From NCBI GenBank assembly GCA_016703895.1, contig JADJBE010000008.1, forward strand, positions 62,001 through 126,000: a stretch of 64,000 nt of DNA, given 5' to 3'. How positions within the stretch are numbered: position 1 is the first letter of the stretch; each line of letters starts with the position of its first letter. Made by a program: the position numbers and the translations under genes. Origin of the DNA: Pseudomonadota bacterium (GTDB lineage: Bacteria > Pseudomonadota > Gammaproteobacteria > Steroidobacterales > Steroidobacteraceae). Below are positions 53,020 through 62,331 of this stretch, one piece after another. The notes beneath the pieces were generated by a model. It did no database searches, was not told the DNA's origin, and was given only the letters and a program-made list of their open reading frames with translations.

Positions 53020-53233
53020 CAACGAGCTCAGCGTGAGACGGTAGGAAATCCCACTGGAGAAAGCGTGCTTCGGAAATCACCGCACGGTGATTTCCGGCAA
53101 ACCTTGCCCGCGGTCGCTGCGCATCTTTCCCCGGTGTAGGTTGCTAACCAAGTAGCGCTGCTGGAGCGCACCGCCCGCGGGCTGCGGCGCTTTCTACAGT
53201 GGGATTTCCTACCGTCTCACGCTGAGCTCGTTG
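53020..53233. mobile_element. MITE-like 214-bp palindromic element
   Basis: The two ends are inverted copies of 46 bp (53020-53065 and 53188-53233) with a single mismatch. The core contains a second perfect 12-bp palindrome with a 2-base loop (53071-53082 and 53085-53096) and a GCCCGCGG/CCGCGGGC pair. The whole element could fold into a long hairpin. It begins 21 bp after the FMN-bind gene. It has no coding capacity. No flanking direct repeat was found. Such a structure fits a non-autonomous transposable element or a very large foldback terminator. Confidence 0.7.
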
Positions 53234-53325
53234 CTGTTCAACGCGCCTTGCTGTCAGTCGACGGATTCACTTTCTGCAGAGTGCGTCTTGGAGCGAAGTG
53301 GCGAAAGCTTGCGAGTGCCGGCGCG

Positions 53326-53505
53326 CTTAATCAGACCACGACCTATGACGCTTACACTGCACACGACCAAGTCACGCAGATGACCGATGCTAACAACATG
53401 GTCACGCAGTTGGCGTACGCTGCGTTCCAGCGGCTCACCCAGCGCTGCGCGAATGGGCTGCTGCCGTACTGCATGGGAGGCGAGCTCACAACATTCGAGT
53501 ACTGA
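53326..53505 (+). pseudogene. Rhs/YD-repeat remnant
   Basis: A single repeat unit typical of Rhs proteins is recognisable: TYDAYTAHDQVTQMTD then NNMVTQLAYAAFQRLT. It is embedded in a frame that starts after the MITE-like element (53248) and stops at 53505. An intact Rhs protein would have many such repeats plus a core and toxin tip over several kilobases, none of which is here. It is a short relic of a deleted contact-dependent toxin gene. Confidence 0.62.
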
Positions 53506-53614
53506 CCCACCGGCCTGCGCTCCGGGCGCTACGACGCCGCGGCGCTTTATATTCAACGCGCTTTTTGACGATCAGGCGGTTTGCCGCGCGCGCGCACGGC
53601 GAAGAAGCGACAGC

Positions 53615-54055
53615 TTGAGCCGGCGCTCGCGTAACAAGCCGCCGCCGCCTGGACGCCCGCCGCATCCCGCTGCGCCACCCACCCTCTACGAACTCGAACG
53701 CTTCTCGAACGACGATCTCGCCCGATGGGCGGGAGTATCTGAGCGCCTGGACGAGCTGCAGCGTGAACTGCATGTCGGCCTCGAGTCGCAGCGCCATGCC
53801 CATCGCGACGCGCTGTTCACCGCCCTGCGCGGTGCTGCGGCTCCGGCATTGACCCTCGGCCGCTGGGTCCGGCTGGTTGGGTATCAATACTCACTCCAGC
53901 CGCTATCGCCCATAGGCAGCGTCTTGCGTGACGGCGGAAGTTTCAATATTGGCCGTGAGGTTGGTGAAGGCGCGTTTAAGTCGTTCCCGGACTTTTATAT
54001 CGCGATTGACTTCGTAGTAGGGCTTCGCGAGTACTACCAGCGCGAGTACTACTAG
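53615..54055 (+). pseudogene. RES-domain-like toxin, probably truncated
   Basis: The frame opens with TTG at 53615 after weak purine-rich sequence. The first 50 residues are Arg/Pro-rich, then a helical region (LYELERFSNDDLARWAG), then GSVLRDGGSFNIGREVGE and FYIAIDFVVGLRE, which resembles the first half of RES toxins (Arg and Gly-rich NAD-binding segments). It ends LREYYQREYY: two 12-base copies in a 15-base period (54026-54052) lead directly to the stop, and the second half of the fold is missing. No antitoxin gene precedes it. Confidence 0.42.
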
Positions 54056-54156
54056 ATAGATAAGGTTTGGCGGCGATCGGCGCTGCGTCGCCGTGTTTCC
54101 GGAGAATCTGCGTGCATCGCAGTCGTACGGTAAGTGTCACGCCAAGGCCATCTTGA

Positions 54157-54715
54157 CTAGAGCTTAGTGGATTTGAGGATCTGGTTAGTGTCACCGAGAT
54201 TGAAGGCGCTCGGATCGAACGATCCGCCTATCCAGGTGATCATGCGATTGTGTTCTTCATGATCGGGATCGTTGAGCGCTTCGAGGAACTCGGCGTAACC
54301 GGCAGAGCCGCCAACGTCTTCGGGCGGACAGGCGTTTTCGCCGGCGAGACACAGCACGGACTGCGTGGCACCCGGTCGCGGTATGACGAGATCTTCAACG
54401 ACGATGCGATGCTCCCAGTAATCACCGAAGTCATAAATGTACGTGAAGCGTTTGGTGCCGGCCTCGATCAATGACTGCAAGCGCACGCGGCGCTCGTCGA
54501 TCACCGGCGCACTGTCGGGCCAGTCGTCATCGGGGGTGCCGTAGCGCTGGCGGGCGATTTCGAACTTCGTGCAGATGGCCGTAACCCCAGCCCATGGCGG
54601 CCTGCACGATCCCATGCAGCTTGGCGAGGGTTACGCGCTCGGGCACCAGCAGGCAGCGCCACGGCAGGTTTGACGTGGCGCAGCTCGATGCGCAGCTGGA
54701 CGTTGAGGGCTGTTA
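54157..54715 (-). pseudogene. Plasmid pRiA4b ORF-3-like passenger, twice frameshifted
   Basis: The C-terminal half (FTYIYDFGDYWEHRIVVED, CLAGENACPPEDVGG, 54157-54550) is intact and typical of the pRiA4b ORF-3-like family. The first part (QLRIELRHVKPAV) is in a second frame, and WRCLLVPERVTLAKLHGIVQ is in a third, with an extra G before the FEIARQRYG segment. No start codon is visible near 54715. The sequence therefore has two shifts and a lost start. It lies inside the IS66 ends between the tnpC stop and the left repeat, so it is a passenger. Confidence 0.78.
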
Positions 54716-54721
54716 GTTCAG

Positions 54722-56290
54722 CTACGCGGCGCGCGACAGCGCTGCGGTCGGTAGCTGAGCGGCGACTCGCCATGGCAGTAACTCATCGATACGGTTGATC
54801 GGATGCGCGGCGATGCGCTCGAGCACGTGTTTCAGGTAGAGATGCGGGTCGATGCCGTTCAAGCGACACGTGCCGATCAGGCTATACAACCGCGCGGCCG
54901 TTTCGCCGCCGGCATCGGAACCGGCGAACAGATAGTTTCGGCGCCCGAGCACCAGCGCGCGGATCGCGCGCTCGGCGGCATTGTTATCGATCTCGAGGCG
55001 ACCATCGTGCACGTAGCGTGTCAACGCCGTCCAGCGGCTGAGCGTGTACTGGATCGCAGCGGCCAGCGGCGATTTTATCGACAACTGTTGGTGCGTCGTG
55101 CTCAGCCACGTCTTGAGCTCGGCGAGGATCGGCACCGCTTGCTGTTCACGGACTGCGGCACGCGCACGCGGTGCCTGGCCGCGGATCAGGCGCTCAAGCG
55201 CATATAACTGCCCGATGCGGCCGATTGCCTCGGCCGCCGTGGGCGAACGATCCGTGACATACACGTCATAAAACTTACGCCAGGCGTGCGCCCAGCAGCC
55301 GCTTCTAACGGCTGCTCAGGACGTTGATAGAGCCCATTGAAGCCCGCATAGCCATCCGCCTGCAGCACGCCGATGAAGTGACTCAGATGTGACCGCGGGT
55401 GCTCGGCCTTGCGATCTGGTGAGTAGCGATACACCACCGCCGGGGGATCGCGGCTCGCCGCAGGCCGATCGCGCACATAGGCCCACAGTCGAGCCGTCTT
55501 GGTGCGTCCTTTGCCGGGGCTCAGACCGGCACCGGCGTGCCATCGGCGTGCAGCTTTGTGAGCGGTCATTATACGCTCGATCGCACTCACCAACGGCTCG
55601 AGCAGCGTCGCCGATGCGCCCACTCATGAGGCGAGCATCGCGCGCGGCAGTTCGACGCCGCTGCGTCGGTAGATGCCGCTCTGGCGATACAGCGGACAGT
55701 GATCCGCATACTTAGCGGCAATCACCTGCGCCAACAGGCCCGCGGTCGGCAAGCCGCGCTCGATCGGGCGCATCGGTGCCGGCGCTTGCACGATCGTGGC
55801 GCAGGGACGGCAGGCGAGCTTGGGACGCACGTGGCGGATGACCTGGAAGTACCCCGGCACGTAATCGAGTTGTTCGGAGACATCCTCACCTGCGACTCAA
55901 CGGCCCGCCGCACGTGTTGCACTGACAACTCGTCGGCTGGTGCAGTTGCGTCACCCGCGCCAACTCGGGCGGCAACACTCTCGGTGGGCGGCGCGTGCCG
56001 CGCTGCGTCTCGTGCGGCGTATCGACCGACAGCAACTTCGGCACCCGCCGTTCATCGCGTGCCGAGACCATCGGCTCGGGCGGTAGCGGGGCCCTCGGCA
56101 CCACGCCACCGCTGAGAGGTAACTCCGGCGCCACGCTTGCATCGATCACTTCCGCGGAGCGGCCAAAGCGCCAGCGCCGCAAGCGGATCACTTCGGCCTT
56201 CAGCGCCTCAAGCCAGGCGCGCTGGCGCAGCACCAGCTGCTGCAGTTCCGCAGGATCATTCGGTAATTGATCGTGGTCAAGCGTCACCAC
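54722..56290 (-). pseudogene. IS66 TnpC transposase, multiply broken
   Basis: Recognisable pieces in order are an N-terminal coiled-coil/leucine part (55886-56290), the Cys-rich zinc part (CNTCGGPL then PGYFQVIRHVRPKLACRPC, 55624-55860), the central catalytic part (GKGRTKTARLWAYVRD, 55186-55623) and the C-terminal RNase-H-like part with TMNN-type DNNAAERAIR (54722-55264). A nonsense codon (TGA where the family has Trp) ends the second piece near 55624. Frame changes separate the others. The nonsense codon cannot be explained by homopolymer error, so the gene is truly inactivated. Confidence 0.85.
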
Positions 56291-56373
56291 GGTATTTTAG
56301 TGGATTGTTAGCTCACGCGCGAGCGTTATCGCTAGCCAGATCGCTCTATTTATCGCCGGCAGATCACATCTCG

Positions 56374-56720
56374 TTAGGACACATGCAGCGGCGGCCAGGT
56401 GCGCTCGGGTCGCTGCCAGTCGATGCCTTCGAGCAGCATCGACAGTTGTGCCGGGGTTAGATGCACTACACCCGAACTCGCCTGCGGCCACACGAAGCGA
56501 CCCCGCTCCAGGCGTTTGGCAAACAGACACAACCCATCGCGATCCGCCCACAGCACCTTGATCAAGTCGCCTCGGCGGCCGCGGAACACGAACACGTCAC
56601 CGCCATAGACTTGCGCCGCGAGTGTCGTCTCAACGAGTGCCGCCAGCCCATGCATCCCGCGGCCCATGTCCGTGACCCCGCCGCCAGCCACACGCGTGCA
56701 GCGCCTGCAGGCCCGATCAC
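56374..56720 (-). pseudogene. IS66 TnpB accessory protein, frameshifted
   Basis: The GTG at 56720 starts VIGPAGAARVWLAAG in one frame. The rest (MHGLAALVE, GGDVFVFRGRRGDLIKVLWAD, CLFAKRLERGRFVWP) continues in another, with the shift at a GGGG run near 56670. The conserved FVFRGRRGDLIK and FAKRLERGRF blocks identify TnpB. It ends at 56374 with 83 bp before tnpC. Its role in transposition is required but its biochemistry is unknown. Confidence 0.8.
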
Positions 56721-57128
56721 GCGCGACGTCACGCAGTTGAGCACCGCGCGCAGCGACTCGGCATCGACTCGGCTGTGCACCCGCACCGTGACACCGCCGA
56801 GTGCGATCTCGACATACCCCGCGCTCGGTGCCGGGCTCAGATCGCGCGCGCCTGTTCTGGCGCAACCCTAACAGGCAACAGCACCGTGCCCGCACTCGCT
56901 AACGATCGGGCCGCCTCGCGGGCGTACCGGATCGCTCAGCGCATCCACCCATTTGCGTAATAGGTTGGCGTTCACGCCATGCGCCAACGCCGTGGCGGCG
57001 ATCGATACGCCAGGCTCGAGACATCGGCGCACCAGCTCTCTCTTCGCCGCCTTGTGGTAGCGGCAGCGGCCGTCCTTGCCCCGCGTACGAACCAGATCCG
57101 CCACTAACTCCGCCGCTCTCCCAGACAT
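56721..57128 (-). pseudogene. IS66 TnpA accessory protein, frameshifted
   Basis: The ATG at 57128 begins the HTH half (KRELVRRCLEPGVSIAATAL then HGVNANLLRKWV) that is intact to about residue 70. The C-terminal half (YVEIALGGVTVRV and HSRVDAESLRAVLNCV) is in another frame, with a stop in between near 56868. These two halves together match TnpA of the IS66 family. It lies between the right inverted repeat and tnpB. Confidence 0.8.
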
Positions 57129-57239
57129 AGGTGTCCACCTCCCACAATAGGTGGACACTATCCTTATCCTTACCACTGCCCTCGACTAGGCGGCCTCGGC
57201 ATGACGCTTACGATTGCGCTAAGCGGCGGTAGACTGAAA

Positions 57240-57575
57240 TCATGCGACAGATAAAACTGATGTCGACAGCCTGGCTAGTACGTGATTAGTTGATCGCATA
57301 CGTAGCTTCAGCCGATTCGCACGTCGGTTGGCAAAGAGATAGGCGTGATGCGCCCGTGCCTGACCGAACACGCTCACCACCCGCGCGAGTACCGTGTCGG
57401 TCCCGGCGCGGATGTCGAGCGGCTCCGCCAGCCACGCCTCATCGACCCGGATCACCTGAGCAGATTCCCACAGCCTGCCGGCACAGGCTCCCGTCGCCTT
57501 CACCGGCCACTCGATCGTGATCCGCGATCGACCCTTGCGGATGTGCACCCGGATCGGGCGCTGCTCACTCGTCAA
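57240..57575 (-). pseudogene. Fragment of a second IS66 element (tnpA end fused to tnpB start)
   Basis: The frame carries ITIEWPVKATGACAG, which looks like a TnpA C-terminus, followed without a break by VDEAWLAEPLDIRAGTDTVL and VSVFGQARAHHAYLFANRRA, the beginning of a TnpB of a different IS66 subgroup from the first element. Both parts are truncated. It is outside the right inverted repeat of the first element, so two IS66 insertions have met here. Confidence 0.7.
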
Positions 57576-57805
57576 CTCGTTCCCTGACTCCAGCTACAAC
57601 GGCATGAAGCTCACCGGCGCGCTCGACAGAGCCGTCGGCGGCATGGCTCGCCTTGCTGCTCTGATCGAAGGCAGATGCTGCGCTGACAGCGAAGGGAGCC
57701 CACTTCGCCGACCGTCAGACGGAAAAGGAACAAGCCATCGCGACGGTTGTTGCAGACCACCTTAAGCGGCTGGTGAATGAGCTTCGCTTCAGGGCGATCA
57801 AGCCG
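57576..57805 (+). pseudogene. Unrecognised coding remnant between the IS66 debris and DUF1838
   Basis: The plus strand holds two adjoining in-frame stretches with protein-like composition: YNGMKLTGALDRAVGGMARL (57594 onward) and, after a one-base shift near 57675, KADAALTAKGAHFADRQTEK then ATVVADHLKRLVNELRF. Neither has a start or stop of its own. I do not recognise the family. It is probably the internal piece of a deleted gene, left by the same recombination that removed the end of the neighbouring DUF1838 gene. Confidence 0.35.
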
Positions 57806-58630
57806 CTACCGGATCCTGCAACGGCGGGAAATTACCTCCGCCAATCGACGTCGAGCCCTGCGCTTCTCGAAGCGGCTCACCTTCTGCCCGGAGATCTGCC
57901 CCATCATTGCCCCGGGTTGACCCGCCATATCGAGGCACTTTGGCCAAGTCGTTACTTCCACCAAGTCCACCGTCGCAAGTATGCTCGTGACCGCCGGATC
58001 GGCGATCTCGCCGACATCGGCGACGTAAGTGGCCCACTCGTTTACCTGCCGTTCCGCGCCACCGGACTTCGGAAAGATCTGGAAGTCGTTCCGAGTCTTC
58101 ATCCACAGCGTGTCGCCAAGCACATTCATCGGGCCGCTGGTTGCATTCATCTGTATGCGCGAGCCGCCAATCTCCGTTAGCGGAATCAGATTCGACTTCG
58201 CATCGTACTTGGCTGTGACAGGACCCACGACTGCGTAGGGAATATCGACGGCACGGCCAGTATAGGGATTGTCGAGTCGCCGCAGAACCTTCCCGGTGGA
58301 CAGGTCGGTGTAGAACGCGCACTCTAGTACAGTGACTGAGAACCCGCCGGCCGGAAGCTGCTTGACGCGATTCCAGTTGCATGTCTCGACTCCATACATG
58401 GGCTGGAACTTCGCGTCACGCTGTCCATACTTCATGCCCTGAAACCACCACATAACCAGACCGTCTCCCATCGTATAGCGTAGCTTCCGATAGGCCATCG
58501 GCAGATCCGCAATTGGATCGAGTGGGCTGAGCGTCTTTCGGGCGTTGACTGCGTTGGCAGCGCTCGTAAGGATGGATGCGCCGGCAATGCCTGCGACAAA
58601 GTGACGCCGCTGAACTTTCGATGAGCTCAT
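57806..58630 (-). CDS. DUF1838 protein 1, C-terminus apparently lost
   Basis: The 274-residue protein is a DUF1838 family member with a Tat signal (VQRRHFVAGIAG, about residues 6-17). Blocks shared with the other two copies are YRKLRYTMGDGLVMWWFQG (about 47-65), CAFYTDLSTGKVLRRLDNPY and the DTLWMKTRNDFQ segment. The other paralogues end with a helix (WRSLLEEFHPEVA or WRHLLAEHHPDIA); here that part is replaced by Arg-rich sequence (RFEKRRARRRLAEV) at the border with debris. So the 3' end is probably truncated. Start overlaps the propeller-gene stop by 4 bp. Function unknown. Confidence 0.8.
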   Translation of the reverse strand: MSSSKVQRRHFVAGIAGASILTSAANAVNARKTLSPLDPIADLPMAYRKLRYTMGDGLVMWWFQGMKYGQRDAKFQPMYGVETCNWNRVKQLPAGGFSVTVLECAFYTDLSTGKVLRRLDNPYTGRAVDIPYAVVGPVTAKYDAKSNLIPLTEIGGSRIQMNATSGPMNVLGDTLWMKTRNDFQIFPKSGGAERQVNEWATYVADVGEIADPAVTSILATVDLVEVTTWPKCLDMAGQPGAMMGQISGQKVSRFEKRRARRRLAEVISRRCRIR

Positions 58631-60260
58631 GACTTGACCTTCTTGGGATTGATTTGAACGATACGGCGGATGCTGTTATCTCCGCCGCAGCTGATGTAAA
58701 TGCTCCCGTCTCGGCTCGCCGCTATGCCAGTGGGCATTCCGACGTCCTCGGGAGTTAGCACGGCGCTCTGTGCGAGGGGCAGGTCACGCGCAAGCTCGCG
58801 CTGCCGCCCGTCACGCAGATTGATCTGAAGCACTCGACCGGTCTTGCCTTCGGCGACGACTACATCCGAGCGGCCGATTATAGCAATGCCCTCCGGGCCC
58901 ATCAATCCGGTGGCGACTTGGCGTGTGTTGCCATTGCGTAAGTCGACACGCAGGATGCGACCACTTGTATTCTCCGTGACAAGAACCGTTTTGAGCATCG
59001 AGTGAAGCTAGTCCTACGGGCCCGCGGAGACCTGTCGCAACGATGCTGTTTGAGTTGACGCCTATTCGAACCAAATTGCCCGCGCCGTACTCTGCGACCA
59101 ACAGGTCCCCACCGGCGAGAATCAGTACGCCATATGGATTGCGTAGATCTCGTACTTCCTGAAGCAACTCGCGGGTACGACGATTAATGCGCTGCACTCG
59201 CCCGAGCCGTGCATCTGTAGTGGCGATAATGGAATCGGACATGGCGATGTCCAACGATGCTCCGACACGGAAATCAAATCTTGGGCGTGTGACGGCGCCC
59301 GTTTCTGCATCGACGAACCGATACCCGGTGGAATCAGCGACGGCAAGTACCTCGCGTCCGTCGAGTACTGCGAGCGCAAGTCCGCCAGGCGTCGCGAACT
59401 CACCGCCGACCAGTCTTCGGGTTGCCCCAGAGCTCGGATCTACCACGACAATTCCGCTACGCGCTGTATCCGACACATAAATGGTGTCGTCAGGTCCCAC
59501 GGCCAAATTGTCCAGAGGAGGGTCCAACGACGTGATCGTGGTCGTGGAACCATCTTTTCGGGTCAGTGCGCCGGACTTCACCCGTATTGTAATCGACGCT
59601 AACGAGTCTGCCCTTGGAGTCAAGACTCACCGCCGAGGGTGTGCCAAGCGATGTGGCGACCACACGGACAGCGCCGCTATCAATGTCAATCTCGGCCAAG
59701 CGGCCGGACTGCCAGAACGGGCCGAACAATGTGCCACGGACTCCGAACTCGAAGCTATTGAGCTGATCAACGTCATTCGTGATCAATCGGCGGGGCCGAC
59801 GTCCATCTATATCGAATTCGAACAGCGCGTTCACCGGACCGAGTTGCCCGACGACAAGCCGGCCGTCAGTACGAAAGGCCACGGGATTGACACCGGTCAA
59901 CCCTGTGGCGAGTACCTGGACCGCCTGACCTGGCCTCTTAATCCGCAGTTCACCTGCGACGATTGCAGTCCAGGCAAGCGTGCCATCGGTCGAGACCGCC
60001 AAGTCATCAGCCTCGCCGAGGGGTGCAGGTACAAGGACCTCTACCGCTCCTGTCTTTGGATCGATGCGACTGATCGTCTGTGCGGAGATTGCTCCCGCAC
60101 AGAGCATTCCGTCGGGTCCCAAGGCCAGGCCCTGAATGCCGTGCATTGGCGTGCCCGGCACTAGCGTCTCCACCTCGACGTTCTGTGCCGGAGCTGTCGT
60201 GACGGCGACCGCCAGAATGATCGCGGCCAGCGAAACCGCATGTTGGCAGGCGTGCGTCAT
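58627..60260 (-). CDS. Secreted SMP-30/NHL-type beta-propeller protein, split by two one-base frameshifts
   Basis: Three adjoining frames read as one protein of about 543 residues. It has a signal peptide (about 1-26), then repeated blade motifs (IQGLALGPDGMLCAG, DDLAVSTDGTLAW, LDNLAVGPDDTIYVSD, PEGIAIIGRSDVVVAEG). The first shift is at the TTTT run 59555-59558, where dropping one base gives TDPKDGSTT. The second is near 58980-58985, where dropping one base gives DAQNGLVTEN. Both halves are otherwise family-like, so error is more likely than decay. It is coupled by 4-bp overlaps to DUF1838 genes on both sides. Confidence 0.82.
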
Positions 60261-61087
60261 GCGCCAAGTGCGGCGATCGGGTCGCGCGCAACCTCAGGAT
60301 GGAACTCCTCCAGTAGCGACCGCCATACAGCCGGAACACCGCTGAATGCGCGCACCTTGGCGCCAACGATGCGCGACGTAAGGCCGCCTGATCTCTGCCC
60401 CATATTCATCCAGCTCTGCCAGCTCCCGACTGACTGCATGTGCACTGTGCTGGCAGGAACTTGATTACGTGCATCCAGGATGTCCTTTTGGTTGCAGCGA
60501 AATGTGGACCAGTCATTGGCCCGACTGAAAGTCCCGGCCGCGGATGTTACCAGGGCTGAGGAGTCATCCTGTAGCCAGATCTGATCGCCGTGCGTTCTGA
60601 GTACAGCGGCCGACCGATTAAACGCAACGCGCGAGGTGCCCATTGTTGACGGAACGTCGAATGTCGCATCGGAGCGGTAGTCGATCGTTAGAGGTTGCGG
60701 CGGCGTGCGCTTGTACTTTAGGAGCTCGCCAGTAAACGGATTCTTCAGCTCTTCAAGTGGGCGACCCGTCCTGAGCGCAGTGTAAAAAGTGTGCTCGAGC
60801 GAGGTGACGCGAAAGCCAGTAGTTGTCGTGCTGATGCGAATAATTGCGCAGGCTTCAAGCTCGTGGAGCGGCGTCACCTCGTTCTCAAAGTGCGCATATT
60901 TCGTGCCACTGAGCCACCAAAATAAAACCCCGTCATCGCCGCGATAGCGCAGCTTGCGGTACAAGCTGCCGAAATCCAACTTCGAGATGCTTGATTCCAC
61001 TGCGGGCCCCGCAAGTGCCACGCCGGGAAGAATAATGGATGCTGCGAGCATTCGGCGACGCATCGTATTGGGTGTTTTGGAATTCAT
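60257..61087 (-). CDS. DUF1838 protein 2
   Basis: The 276-residue protein is an intact family member. N-terminal TMRRRMLAASIILPG resembles a Tat signal. It shares YRKLRYRGDDGVLFWWLSG (about residues 42-60), HTFYTALRTGRPLEELKNPF and the conserved QSWMNMGQRSGGLTSRIVGA ending with WRSLLEEFHPEVA. The ATG of the propeller gene overlaps its stop. It shows the standard end that copy 1 lacks. No catalytic motif is known for the family. Confidence 0.85.
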   Translation of the reverse strand: MNSKTPNTMRRRMLAASIILPGVALAGPAVESSISKLDFGSLYRKLRYRGDDGVLFWWLSGTKYAHFENEVTPLHELEACAIIRISTTTTGFRVTSLEHTFYTALRTGRPLEELKNPFTGELLKYKRTPPQPLTIDYRSDATFDVPSTMGTSRVAFNRSAAVLRTHGDQIWLQDDSSALVTSAAGTFSRANDWSTFRCNQKDILDARNQVPASTVHMQSVGSWQSWMNMGQRSGGLTSRIVGAKVRAFSGVPAVWRSLLEEFHPEVARDPIAALGA

Positions 61088-61397
61088 GAGGTTTTGTGGC
61101 TTATCCTGTGCTATTCGTTGTTGCTTCGAGTGATGGCCTACAAGCGCGGACAGGTAGTCTAGTTCCGGCCTGTAGACTCAAAGTGAATTCCGCTGAGGCG
61201 GGCCCAATTCCTTCGGTATGCAATGCGCGATTGGCGATTCAGTTCGGTTAGTCGGGGCCTAAACTGCTTGCCATCACACGTTCTGACAACACTGGCCTTG
61301 TTTTGGGCGACCTTACTCTTTCAACTTTGATTTGACACTACGATGTCGGGCCGCTGCTATGCGCGCCGAATCACGTTACCTGATTGGCTGGCTTGTG
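61088..61397. other. Intergenic gap between DUF1838 copies 2 and 3
   Basis: This 310-bp stretch holds no supported gene, repeat or terminator. It is more A/T-rich than its surroundings, which suits a promoter for copy 2 and the downstream propeller gene. I found no clear -35/-10 pair on inspection. Confidence 0.5.
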
Positions 61398-62315
61398 TCA
61401 TTGCCCAAATGGCGCGGACTGCGCCTGGACTGCTAGTTCCGGTCGGCGAGCAATATCGGGATGATGCTCGGCCAGTAGGTGGCGCCACTTTTTCGGCATG
61501 CTCTCGAAGCGAATAACCTTGCGGCCAACTCCGCGCGAGGTCACGGCTCCGGGTCGTTCGCCCATGTTCATCCAAGCCGGCCAACTGGTCACTTCCTGCA
61601 GATTGACCTCGGCTTCGACAATCTGCGTACGTGGATCCAAGAGCTCGGATAAGTGAGCATGGAGTATTGACCACTCGGTGACCTGAAATGGCGCAGTATT
61701 ACTGAACGGTCGTGTCACGACGGCTTCGCTATCGTTCGTCAGCCAAACGTGATCGCCATCAACGCGAAGTAGTCGCGTAGTCGTATGTGCCTTGAGGCTC
61801 GCGCCACCGAGCTCGGTGGGTGTTACTCGCGTGCCGTCTCGGAGAAAGTGAACGGTGGATGGACCTGAAGGCCCGCGGCGGATAGGAGCGACCTCTCCGG
61901 TATAGGGATTGCGCCATTCGCGTAACAACGTCTGGTCTTCCAGTGCTGTATAGAATGTGCGTTCCCACGTAGTAACCGCATACCCGTCTGATGTGTTCTC
62001 GATCCGGGAAATAGCGCCAGATTCGATATTTAGCAGCGGCCGAAGCCCAGTATCGACCTGGCCATATTTGGTGCCGAACAGCCAAGCAAATACGAGGCCT
62101 TCGTCAAGTCGGTAGCGAGCCTTTCTCGCCATCGTAGCCAATCCGGCCTCTGTATATGGGTCGGGTGGAGCTTGGGTGGCCGCAGGCGCGGTGCCCGCTT
62201 CGTGCGCGGGCGCCGCGAATAGCTGGTGCATCGTGCCTGCGCCGATCATCATGCTCGTTGAGCATGTCAGCCATTTGCGGCGACTCACGCGATCTTGGCT
62301 GTCCCTGCCCGGCAC
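61398..62315 (-). CDS. DUF1838 protein 3
   Basis: The 305-residue protein is the longest of the three copies. The Tat motif is SRRKWLTCS (about residues 11-19). Family blocks are RKARYRLDEGLVFAWLFGTK (about 64-83), RTFYTALEDQTLLREWRNPY and SWPAWMNMGERPGAVTSRGV. The end has WRHLLAEHHPDIARRPELA. It follows the NmrA-like gene by 16 bp. Pairing with that gene suggests a shared exported pathway whose substrate is unknown. Confidence 0.87.
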   Translation of the reverse strand: MPGRDSQDRVSRRKWLTCSTSMMIGAGTMHQLFAAPAHEAGTAPAATQAPPDPYTEAGLATMARKARYRLDEGLVFAWLFGTKYGQVDTGLRPLLNIESGAISRIENTSDGYAVTTWERTFYTALEDQTLLREWRNPYTGEVAPIRRGPSGPSTVHFLRDGTRVTPTELGGASLKAHTTTRLLRVDGDHVWLTNDSEAVVTRPFSNTAPFQVTEWSILHAHLSELLDPRTQIVEAEVNLQEVTSWPAWMNMGERPGAVTSRGVGRKVIRFESMPKKWRHLLAEHHPDIARRPELAVQAQSAPFGQ

Positions 62316-62331
62316 GATTGGGTCCAGCCCC

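Larger units (their letters stand above)
54130..57211 (-). mobile_element. Decayed IS66-family insertion sequence carrying a passenger gene
   Basis: The left inverted repeat starts GTAAGTGTCACGCC at 54130. The right one ends at 57211 and reads GTAAGCGTCATGCC on the minus strand; about 24 of 33 bases match between the ends. Between them, in transcription order (leftward), are remnants of tnpA, tnpB and tnpC plus a pRiA4b ORF-3-like gene. Total length is 3,082 bp, longer than a plain IS66 by the size of the passenger. No 8-bp target duplication is visible (54122-54129 and 57212-57219 differ). All three transposition genes carry stops or frameshifts, so it is inactive. Confidence 0.82.

Noticed and set aside
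54122..57219. 8-bp target site duplication around the IS66 element
   Set aside because: The eight bases on each side (GTCGTACG and GATTGCGC) do not match, even allowing for the other orientation. The flanks have been rearranged.
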